IMG/VR virus record: IMGVR_UViG_3300017748_000179
Coordinates: 1-21,383 of that record
Strand: one strand, 5' to 3'
Length of the DNA: 21,383 nucleotides
Source of the DNA: a virus
The number at the start of each line of letters is the position of its first letter. Within the stretch, counting starts at the first letter, position 1. Of this stretch, positions 14,211 through 20,883 are shown in pieces. The notes beneath the pieces are model-generated. The model ran no database searches. It saw nothing but the letters and a program-made list of their open reading frames with translations, and was not told the DNA's origin. A program made the translations under genes and the position numbers.

Positions 14211-14771
14211 ATGTCAGACATAAGAGACGAAATGATTAATGACTCAAAAGATTTTTTAGATACAGTTGAAGTTACAACTATTGCACAAGAATGTGTAAAT
14301 TTAAAAAAAATAGAAGATGAAATAGCAGAGTTAGAAGAAAGACTTAAAGATAAAAAGTCAGATGCTGATCACATCAGCTCAAAAGTAATTCCAGAATTAT
14401 TAGCAGAACAAGGACTATCAGAAATAAAATTAGCTGATGGTTCTAAAGTATCTGTCAAACAAGAATTTAGAGCCACTCTTCCAAAAGATGAAGTAAGAAG
14501 AGATGCAGCTTATAAATGGCTTCGAGATCAGGGGTTAGGGGATATTATTAAAAACAATGTCTCTGTAACATTTGGTAAAGGAGAAGATGACAAGGCCAAA
14601 TCTTTGATTGACCTTGCGGTTGAGAATGGTTACGAACCAAATCAGAAATCTGATGTGGCTTGGAACACATTAACAGCCCTTTATGAGGAGCGTGTCAAGG
14701 CCGGCCTTGACATGCCTTCTGATGTCTTTAGTCTTTGGATTAAGGACAAAACTAAAATAAGTCGGAAATAA
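14211..14771 (+). CDS. Coiled-coil conserved-type phage protein near the SSB-like gene
   Basis: A 186-aa protein with a coiled-coil-like segment (VNLKKIEDEIAELEERLKDK, about residues 29-48), a short beta pair (IKLADGSKVSVKQEFRATLP, about 83-102) and a C-terminal helix ending DMPSDVFSLWIKDKTKI. The last part resembles the ending of a small phage protein family often beside ssDNA-binding protein genes; function is not known to me. AAGGA just upstream supports the ATG. Codons in the first two thirds are A-ending like the neighbours, while the last third (from about 14520) uses more C/G-ending codons and carries a 26-base palindrome. Confidence 0.65.
   Translation: MSDIRDEMINDSKDFLDTVEVTTIAQECVNLKKIEDEIAELEERLKDKKSDADHISSKVIPELLAEQGLSEIKLADGSKVSVKQEFRATLPKDEVRRDAAYKWLRDQGLGDIIKNNVSVTFGKGEDDKAKSLIDLAVENGYEPNQKSDVAWNTLTALYEERVKAGLDMPSDVFSLWIKDKTKISRK
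14690..14715. repeat. 26-base near-perfect palindrome inside a coding sequence
   Basis: Bases 14693-14712 read TGTCAAGGCC then GGCCTTGACA, a perfect 20-base palindrome with no loop and a GGCCGGCC core. Allowing one G-T pair it extends to 14690-14715. It encodes V-K-A-G-L-D in the 186-aa protein. There is no T-run after it, so it is not an ordinary terminator, and neither arm has a matching -10 box at usual spacing. Confidence 0.85.
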
Positions 14772-14790
14772 CAACAAAGGATAAAGAAAA

Positions 14791-15561
14791 ATGAGTAAAG
14801 AAGTAATGAAAAAAGGATCGGGGTCAGTAGCTTTGTTCGCAGACGATGTGGCTACAGGTTTTGATAACATGACGCAAGATGATCTTGCGTTGCCTTATGT
14901 CAGAATCTTGGGTCAATTATCGGCACAAGTGAATGAAGGGGATGGTAAATACATCGAGGGTGCTAAACCTGGGATGATTTATAATAATGTTACCCATGAA
15001 ATATTTGATGGGAAAAAGGGTATCAAGGTGGTGCCATGTTATTATAAAAAAGACTATCCAGAGAAAAGCGACAAAGGAGATGGGAATCCATTAACAGTGG
15101 CTACACATCTACCTAATAGTCCAATAATCAAGACAGGTAAAAGAGAGGGTGCCAAGATTAGATTACCTAATGGTAATTATCTTGAAGAAACTGCTTATTA
15201 CTATGTTTTGATGGAAACAAAAGCAGGTGGTATGACACCAGCGTTGATTACTATGAAATCATCGCAGCTTTCTGTCAGCAAAAATTGGAATTCTATGATG
15301 AAAACCATACAAATTGAGGACGGAAAAGGTGGATTTGTTACACCACCAATGCATGCAGTTGTGTATAATTTAGCATCGGCAATACAAAAGAACGATAAAG
15401 GTTCTTGGTATGGCTGGGCTATTACGCAAGACAGAATTATGGGACAAGAAGACAAAGGTTTGTACAAAAGTGCAAAAGAATTTTCTTCTAGTGTTTCGGA
15501 TGGAACTGTGCAAGCAAAAGCTGATGTAGAAGAGAAAGTATCGGAAACTACTCCGTACTAA
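14791..15561 (+). CDS. Candidate ssDNA-binding protein
   Basis: A 256-aa protein with a good AAAGGA site before its ATG. After a short Lys-rich start (MSKEVMKKGSGSVALFADDV) it has a beta-rich body with many aromatic and basic residues: ALPYVRILGQLSAQVNEGDG, KKGIKVVPCYYKKDYPE, YYYVLMETKAGGMTPALITM, SKNWNSMMKT and WYGWAITQDRI. This fits an OB-fold-like nucleic-acid binding protein, and its location ahead of the primase is where phage SSBs sit. It is not a canonical bacterial SSB: there is no DDIPF-type acidic C-terminal tip. The assignment is inference from context and composition. Codons are less AT-biased than in the virion genes. A terminator-like hairpin follows its stop. Confidence 0.5.
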   Translation: MSKEVMKKGSGSVALFADDVATGFDNMTQDDLALPYVRILGQLSAQVNEGDGKYIEGAKPGMIYNNVTHEIFDGKKGIKVVPCYYKKDYPEKSDKGDGNPLTVATHLPNSPIIKTGKREGAKIRLPNGNYLEETAYYYVLMETKAGGMTPALITMKSSQLSVSKNWNSMMKTIQIEDGKGGFVTPPMHAVVYNLASAIQKNDKGSWYGWAITQDRIMGQEDKGLYKSAKEFSSSVSDGTVQAKADVEEKVSETTPY

Positions 15562-15569
15562 ATTAAATG

Positions 15570-15593
15570 AGGGGGATTGTGAGATCCCCCTTT
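15570..15593 (+). terminator. Hairpin after the SSB-like gene, possible attenuator
   Basis: GGGGGAT (15571-15577), loop TGTGAG, ATCCCCC (15584-15590) form a perfect 7-bp stem, 8 bp with the flanking A-T. It sits nine bases after the SSB-like stop and is followed only by TTTA, so termination would be partial. It lies before the chosen primase ATG at 15609 and could reduce primase relative to the SSB-like protein or protect the upstream mRNA end. Confidence 0.65.
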
Positions 15594-15608
15594 ACAAAGA
15601 AAAAAGAA

Positions 15609-17141
15609 ATGATAATACAAAAAGATAAATTCAAAAATATATTTAGTGGACTAACTATAGCATATGGACAATATCAACCTGGAGAACGTGGCGAAAACGG
15701 AAAGCAACAAGGAAAAGCTTTTATTGTACGTGGTGACGTCACCGACGAACTCTGGGAAAACCATCTCACAGGAAAAGGTCCAGCCCTGGGAATCATCCCT
15801 ATTACGGAAAACAATGATTGTAGGTGGGGGTGTATTGATATTGACGAATATAACTTTGATCATACTAGCCTCATTAAAAGCATTAGGGATAAAAAACTTC
15901 CTCTTATAGTTTGCCGAAGTAAATCTGGCGGAGCTCACGTATTTTTATTTACTAAAGAAAATATTCCTGCATCATTGATGCAATCAAAATTAAAATCTAT
16001 GGCCATCATACTTGGTTATGAAGGCTCTGAAATATTTCCAAAACAAACTGAAATACTAGTGGATCGTGGGGACACTGGTAATTTTTTAAACCTGCCCTAC
16101 TATAATGAAATGAAAGGACTGCGTTATGCTATCAACGATAATGGCGCCGGTTGTACACTTGAAGAATTTTATCAGCTCTATGATAAATTTGTTTGTACCA
16201 AAGAGACAATCGACGAAATTAAAACAGAAGAGAAAAAAATAGAAGAAGCATTTCCTGGAGGTCCACCTTGTTTAAATAAACTTGCAACAACAGGATTTGG
16301 ACAAGGCTCTAGGAACAATGCATTATTTAATATAGCAGTATACTATAAACAATCATCACCAGATACTTGGGAAGATAAAATTGTAGAAGCAAATTTAAAA
16401 TATATGGACCCAACTTTAAGTAATAGTGAAGTTCAACAATTAATAAAATCTGTAAATAGAAAAGGTTATGATAAATATCGCTGTAAAGATTCTCCAATTA
16501 ATGCAGTATGTCAATCAGGTTTATGTAGGACAAAAAGATTTGGTGTAGGATTTGGTGAAGAAGAAATGCCAATGTTAGGAAGTCTTACAAAATATTCTTC
16601 TAAACCACCGGAATGGTTTTTAGATGTAGATAAAAAAAGAATACAATTAAAATCAGAACAACTTTACAGTCCACAACTATTTGCTTTAGCGTGTTTAGAT
16701 CAAGCTAATTTAATTGTACCAGTACCTAAACCAAAAGATTGGAAACAACATTTTTTAAAACCTATGATGCAAGGTTTACAAGAAGTAGAACCTTTAGAGT
16801 CTTTAGATCCTGTAAATGAATTAACAGGACTATTACAAGACTGGACAACTAACAGACAATCAGCAAGAACTTTTGACGATATATTAAATAAACTACCATA
16901 CACAGATGAAAAAAGAGAATTTACATATTTTAGAATGGAAGACTTTTATAATTTTTGTAAAAGAAATCATTGGGAAAAAGATAAAAATCAAACAGGTAAT
17001 TTAATTAAACAATTAGATGTATTTGTAAATGAAGAAAGAATGCGTATAAAAAAACAACAACCAAGATTAATTAAAATAAAAACTATGAAACAATTAGAGG
17101 CAAGTACAACACAAGAAGCTTACCAAGAGGAGGTATTTTAA
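15609..17141 (+). CDS. Archaeo-eukaryotic-type (AEP) primase with zinc-finger-like region
   Basis: A 510-aa primase that would make primers for replication. From ATG 15609: AEP catalytic core about residues 1-200, with the metal-binding acidic pair in GCIDIDE (D77, D79), the SGGAH motif (106-110, H110) and DTGNFLNLPYY (155-165). Residues about 215-315 look like a primase C-terminal helical domain (RNNALFNIAVYYKQ; VQQLIKSVNRKGY) ending in a cysteine cluster, C292, C301 and C306, in YRCKDSPINAVCQSGLCRTK, probably zinc binding. Residues about 320-510 are unassigned. There is no Walker A motif, so no fused helicase. An earlier in-frame ATG at 15567 would put the upstream hairpin inside the coding region and has no ribosome site, so I prefer 15609. 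Codon bias shifts from mixed in the AEP core to A-ending after about 16200. Confidence 0.75.
   Translation: MIIQKDKFKNIFSGLTIAYGQYQPGERGENGKQQGKAFIVRGDVTDELWENHLTGKGPALGIIPITENNDCRWGCIDIDEYNFDHTSLIKSIRDKKLPLIVCRSKSGGAHVFLFTKENIPASLMQSKLKSMAIILGYEGSEIFPKQTEILVDRGDTGNFLNLPYYNEMKGLRYAINDNGAGCTLEEFYQLYDKFVCTKETIDEIKTEEKKIEEAFPGGPPCLNKLATTGFGQGSRNNALFNIAVYYKQSSPDTWEDKIVEANLKYMDPTLSNSEVQQLIKSVNRKGYDKYRCKDSPINAVCQSGLCRTKRFGVGFGEEEMPMLGSLTKYSSKPPEWFLDVDKKRIQLKSEQLYSPQLFALACLDQANLIVPVPKPKDWKQHFLKPMMQGLQEVEPLESLDPVNELTGLLQDWTTNRQSARTFDDILNKLPYTDEKREFTYFRMEDFYNFCKRNHWEKDKNQTGNLIKQLDVFVNEERMRIKKQQPRLIKIKTMKQLEASTTQEAYQEEVF
17127..17133 (+). promoter_or_regulatory. Strong ribosome binding site GAGGAGG
   Basis: GAGGAGG seven bases before ATG 17141, inside the last codons of the primase gene. 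It is among the best Shine-Dalgarno matches seen in the window and shows the small gene is meant to be translated. Confidence 0.65.
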
Positions 17142-17374
17142 TGTCTAAACCACCAACATACGATAGAGATGTAGGCAAGAATTGGCATTTAAGATTTAGG
17201 TTAATAATACAAGAGTTAACTGAAGAATTAGAATTAACACAAATACAATTAAAGATAGCAGAAAGGAAAATAAAAAAGTATGAAAACAATAATACTGGGT
17301 CCACCAGGAACGGGAAAGACAACAACGTTGTTAAATTTAGTAGACGAATTTATACAAGATGGGATAAGACCTAA
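17141..17374 (+). CDS. Small helical protein overlapping the helicase start
   Basis: A 77-aa protein, MSKPPTYDRDVGKNWHLRFR at the start. Residues about 14-46 (IIQELTEELELTQIQLKIAE, then RKIKK) are a probable coiled coil. The last 31 residues are encoded in a different frame over the first 95 bases of the helicase, across its Walker A, and have composition unlike the rest. The ATG overlaps the primase stop and has a very good ribosome site. The heptamer AAAAAAG (17272-17278) is in zero-frame phase for -1 slippage, which would end the protein after one more codon at TGA 17281-17283. Function unknown; a partner for the primase or helicase is possible from location. Confidence 0.55.
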   Translation: MSKPPTYDRDVGKNWHLRFRLIIQELTEELELTQIQLKIAERKIKKYENNNTGSTRNGKDNNVVKFSRRIYTRWDKT

Positions 17375-18788
17375 ACAAATAGGTTATTTTTCATTTACAA
17401 GAAAAGCAGCAACAGAAGCAGCAAACAGAGCTTCTGAAAAATTTGGTTTAGATATAGAAAATGATTTACCATTTTTTAGAACACTACATTCTTACGCATT
17501 CAATCAGTTAGGAATGACAAAAGAAAAAATGATGAAACCAGAAGACTATAAAGAATTTGGTGAGAAGTGTGGCATACCTATAAAGTCTGCAAAATTTTCT
17601 GACGGTGATGGTACATTTAATTCTGACAATGAATATCTTACAATAATAAATACTGCAGTTGTTAAAAGAATGGATCTATTAGAGTATTATGATTCAAGAC
17701 AAAACATTCTTGATATAGAAAGAAACACATTATTTTTATTATCAGAAGAACTTAAAAGATTTAAAAAAGAAAAAGGATTAAAAGACTTTAATGATTTGTT
17801 AGAAGATTTTTTAGAAAAAGAAACTATTAATAAGTTTAAAGTATTATTTATTGATGAAGCCCAAGACTTATCTTTACTACAATGGGAGATGGTAAGAAAG
17901 ATTTGGAACAAAGCAGAGAAAACTTACATAGCTGGTGATGATGACCAAGCAATATTTAAATGGGCCGGTGCAGATGTAGATCACTTCATTGCACTCAAAG
18001 AAGAAGTTGATGACATACAAACATTAGATCAATCTTACAGGATTCCTGGAGGACCTATACACGAACTATCTCAAAAAATAATTAGTCAGGTACAAAATAG
18101 ATTTGATAAAAAGTACAAACCAAGAACGGGAGAAGGAGTAATGCGAAGATACTCTGACATCACCCAGGTAGATATGTCCGAGGGTAATTGGTTAGTGTTA
18201 TCTTCTGCGAATCATTTTTTAGATTCAGTAAAAGAAGTTTGTGAACTACGGGGTTGGTATTATCAATACAAAGGACGTAATTCTATACCACTTAAATTAT
18301 TGCTAGCATTAAACAATTGGGAATCGTGGCGAAAAGGAGGCATGCTCAATCATTTAGAAATAAAAAATATATATGAATATTTAGGATCAAATGTTTTAGA
18401 AGGATTTAGAAAAGGTAAAACGTTGCATTCTGATGATAAATATACGATAAAGGAGTGTGTAGATAATCACGGGTTAATTACTCAACAGGTTTGGTATGAA
18501 TCTTTTGAAGGACTTGATCCAATTACAGAAAACTACATTCGTAATATGAGAGCAAATGGAGAAGAGATAAATAAAAATCCTAGAATAATAATGTCAACAA
18601 TACACGGAGCGAAAGGAGGAGAAGCTGACAAAGTTTTACTAATGCAAGATTTAACAAACGCAGCTCTTGAAACATTTAGTTATGATCCAGATGAATTACA
18701 TAGATTATTTTATACTGGAGCAACAAGAGCGAAGCGTGAATTGCATGTATTAGATCCAAGAGATTTTGATAGAGCTTATATACTATGA
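17280..18788 (+). CDS. UvrD/Rep-like superfamily 1 DNA helicase
   Basis: A 502-aa SF1A helicase, predicted to unwind DNA with 3'-5' polarity. All motifs are visible: Walker A GPPGTGKT (7-14), Ia FSFTRKAA (37-44), TLHSY (68-72), Walker B DEAQD (192-196), III GDDDQAIFKWAGA (219-231), IV QSYRIPGG (251-258), V STIHGAKGGE (439-448) and VI YTGATRAKRE (478-487). At about 500 aa it is shorter than UvrD/Rep (about 670-720), so accessory domains 1B/2B are reduced. It starts inside the preceding small gene and its stop overlaps the next ATG (ATGA). With no DnaB-like helicase in view, it may be the replicative or accessory unwinding enzyme next to the primase and polymerase. Family assignment is secure; role is inferred. 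Confidence 0.88.
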   Translation: MKTIILGPPGTGKTTTLLNLVDEFIQDGIRPKQIGYFSFTRKAATEAANRASEKFGLDIENDLPFFRTLHSYAFNQLGMTKEKMMKPEDYKEFGEKCGIPIKSAKFSDGDGTFNSDNEYLTIINTAVVKRMDLLEYYDSRQNILDIERNTLFLLSEELKRFKKEKGLKDFNDLLEDFLEKETINKFKVLFIDEAQDLSLLQWEMVRKIWNKAEKTYIAGDDDQAIFKWAGADVDHFIALKEEVDDIQTLDQSYRIPGGPIHELSQKIISQVQNRFDKKYKPRTGEGVMRRYSDITQVDMSEGNWLVLSSANHFLDSVKEVCELRGWYYQYKGRNSIPLKLLLALNNWESWRKGGMLNHLEIKNIYEYLGSNVLEGFRKGKTLHSDDKYTIKECVDNHGLITQQVWYESFEGLDPITENYIRNMRANGEEINKNPRIIMSTIHGAKGGEADKVLLMQDLTNAALETFSYDPDELHRLFYTGATRAKRELHVLDPRDFDRAYIL

Positions 18789-19024
18789 CCAACAAAGATT
18801 TATTTAAAGGTACAACATACGATACTTTAGAAAAACAGGTAGGCGGGAAACACTATCGCAATATGAAAATTCAGCCAGCACATTTTATAAATGAAAACAA
18901 GTTGCTTTTTGCGGAGGGTAACGCTATAAAATATATATGCAGACATTCTGCAAAAGGTAAAGAGGAAGATGTGAAGAAGGCAATACACTATTTAGAGATG
19001 ATACTTGAAAGGGATTATTCGTGA
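18785..19024 (+). CDS. DUF3310 family small protein
   Basis: A 79-aa protein matching the DUF3310 pattern: VGGKHYRNMKIQPAHFINEN (residues 19-38), then GNAIKYICRHSAKG (45-58) and DVKKAIHYLEMIL (62-74). The family is widespread in phages, often in replication or nucleotide-metabolism regions, and is sometimes labelled nucleotide kinase-like, although no kinase P-loop is present here. ATG 18785 overlaps the helicase stop (ATGA) and its own stop overlaps the polymerase GTG (GTGA), so translation of helicase, DUF3310 and polymerase is probably coupled. Biochemical role unknown. Confidence 0.8.
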   Translation: MTNKDLFKGTTYDTLEKQVGGKHYRNMKIQPAHFINENKLLFAEGNAIKYICRHSAKGKEEDVKKAIHYLEMILERDYS

Positions 19025-20883
19025 GAAGTACCCAGATACCGTTGTTTACTCCAGAAACGGAATGGGTAATGCCAGAGGAATTAAAAGATCTTCGAGGACA
19101 TAAAGAAATATCAATAGATTTAGAAACTAATGACCCACATCTAATGACCCTTGGGTCAGGTAATGTTACCGGCAGAGGGCACATTGCTGGCGTTGCGGTG
19201 GCCGTAGAAGGCTGGTCAGGGTATTTTCCGATACATCATGAGTCTGGCGGCAATATGGACAAAACTTTAGTTTTATCTTGGCTTCAAGATATTTGTAATC
19301 AAGAGGATACTACCTTTATATTTCACAATGCAATGTATGATATCTGTTGGTTGAGAGCTGCAGGTGTAATTGTCAAAGGTAAAATAGTTGACACTATGAT
19401 TGCAGCATCATTAATAGATGAAAATAGATTATCTTATCAATTAAATTATTTATCAAAACACTATGTTGGTATTGGTAAAGATGAAAGTATTTTAAATGCA
19501 GCTGCAAAAGAATATGGTCTTGATCCTAAAAAAGATATGTGGCGACTGCCTGCATTATTTGTAGGACAATATGCTGAACGTGATGCAGAAGCTACACTTA
19601 AACTTTGGAAAAGATTAGAAACAGAATTATATCAACAAGAATTATGGGACGTATTTAACCTGGAGACAAAATTATTTCCTTGTTTAGTTGATATGAGATT
19701 TAAAGGTGTAAGAGTTAATCTTGACAAAGCAGATAAGATTAAAAAAAATCTTATGGATCGAGAGTCTAAAATAGTTAGTAAAATCAAGAGTTTAACAAAT
19801 GTTGATGTAGAAATACATGCAGCAAGAAGTATAGCAAAAGCTTTTGATAAATTAAAACTTCCATATGACAGGACAGAAAAAAGTAAAGAACCATCTTTTA
19901 CAAAAAACTTTTTACAAAACCATCCACACGAATTACCAAAACTAATTGCAGAGGCAAGAGAAATAAATAAAGCTCACACTACATTTATAGATTCAATAAC
20001 TAAACACGCAGTTGATGGTAGGATACACGCAGACATAAATCAAATTAGATCAGATGCAGGTGGCACAGTTACAGGTAGATTCTCTATGAGTAATCCAAAC
20101 CTGCAACAGATACCAGCAAGACATCCTGAACTAGGACCAATGATTAGATCTATTTTTATTCCAGAAGAAAATACTACGTGGGGATCTTTTGATTACTCAC
20201 AACAAGAACCAAGAATTTTAGTACACTATGCAAAGTTACAAAACTTAAATGGTGTTGATGAAATTGTAGATGCATACAATCAAGGTGATGCAGACTTTCA
20301 CCAGGTTGTTGCAGATATGGCAGGTATTGAACGTAAGCAGGCCAAAACAATTAACCTTGGTTTGATGTATGGTATGGGTAAAAATAAATTAATGGCAGAA
20401 TTAGGATTGATGAAAGATTCTGCAGAAAAATTAATAAGACAGTATCACAACAAAGCTCCATTTGTAAAACAACTAATGGATAATGTATCTCGTAAAGCAA
20501 ATGATCGTGGTAAGATTAGAACTTTGTTAGGTCGTGCGTGTCATTTTGATCTTTGGCAGCCTGTACAATTTGGTGTATTTAAACCATTACCACTAGAGCA
20601 AGCGCGAAAAGAATATGATGAACCTTTGAAACGTGCATTTACGTACAAAGCTTTAAATAAATTAATACAAGGAAGTGCAGCAGATATGACTAAAAAAAGT
20701 ATGGTAGCATTGTATGAAAATGGTATAATACCACATATACAAATTCACGATGAAGTGGATATCTCTGTTGAATCTCCAGAAAAAGCTGAACAAATAATAG
20801 AAATAATGGAGAGTGCAGTAGAGTTAAAAGTTCCAAACAAAGTGGATTACGAACAAGGAGAAAATTGGGGCGATATTAAGTAA
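19021..20883 (+). CDS. polA: Family-A DNA polymerase with 3'-5' exonuclease domain
   Basis: A 620-aa replicative polymerase. The exonuclease domain spans about residues 28-200, with Exo I DLE (D33, E35), Exo II FHNAMYD (D107) and Exo III YAERD (Y184, D188), so proofreading looks intact. There is no 5'-3' nuclease domain. Polymerase motif A is DYSQQEPR (391-398, D391 metal ligand, E396 steric-gate equivalent), motif B RKQAKTINLGLMYG (438-451; R438, K442, L446, Y450), motif C HDE (576-578). L446 aligns with Phe762 of E. coli Pol I. The start is GTG 19021, four bases overlapping the DUF3310 stop. The stretch 19040-19260 is visibly richer in GC codons than the rest. The stop overlaps the next ATG by one base. 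Confidence 0.93.
   Translation: MRSTQIPLFTPETEWVMPEELKDLRGHKEISIDLETNDPHLMTLGSGNVTGRGHIAGVAVAVEGWSGYFPIHHESGGNMDKTLVLSWLQDICNQEDTTFIFHNAMYDICWLRAAGVIVKGKIVDTMIAASLIDENRLSYQLNYLSKHYVGIGKDESILNAAAKEYGLDPKKDMWRLPALFVGQYAERDAEATLKLWKRLETELYQQELWDVFNLETKLFPCLVDMRFKGVRVNLDKADKIKKNLMDRESKIVSKIKSLTNVDVEIHAARSIAKAFDKLKLPYDRTEKSKEPSFTKNFLQNHPHELPKLIAEAREINKAHTTFIDSITKHAVDGRIHADINQIRSDAGGTVTGRFSMSNPNLQQIPARHPELGPMIRSIFIPEENTTWGSFDYSQQEPRILVHYAKLQNLNGVDEIVDAYNQGDADFHQVVADMAGIERKQAKTINLGLMYGMGKNKLMAELGLMKDSAEKLIRQYHNKAPFVKQLMDNVSRKANDRGKIRTLLGRACHFDLWQPVQFGVFKPLPLEQARKEYDEPLKRAFTYKALNKLIQGSAADMTKKSMVALYENGIIPHIQIHDEVDISVESPEKAEQIIEIMESAVELKVPNKVDYEQGENWGDIK

Noticed and set aside
14693-14735. Palindrome arm TTGACA as a -35 box for the SSB-like gene
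   Set aside because: At 16-18 bases downstream there is only TAGTCT/AGTCTT/GTCTTT, which does not resemble a -10 box.
15664-15909. 81-codon frame inside the primase gene
   Set aside because: It overlaps the AEP core whose catalytic motifs are clear in the other frame; no ribosome site and no recognisable content.
17141-18788. Programmed -1 frameshift fusing the small 77-aa protein to the helicase
   Set aside because: The slippery heptamer is in phase, but the -1 frame meets TGA at 17281-17283 at once, and the helicase is in the +1 frame with a TAA at 17271-17273. A fusion is not possible by -1 slippage.
19145-19170. Two adjacent short inverted repeats (TGACCC-TT-GGGTCA and GGTAA-TG-TTACC) in the polymerase gene
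   Set aside because: Arms are only five to six bases, within a locally GC-richer coding patch; likely chance, with no T-run or promoter beside them.
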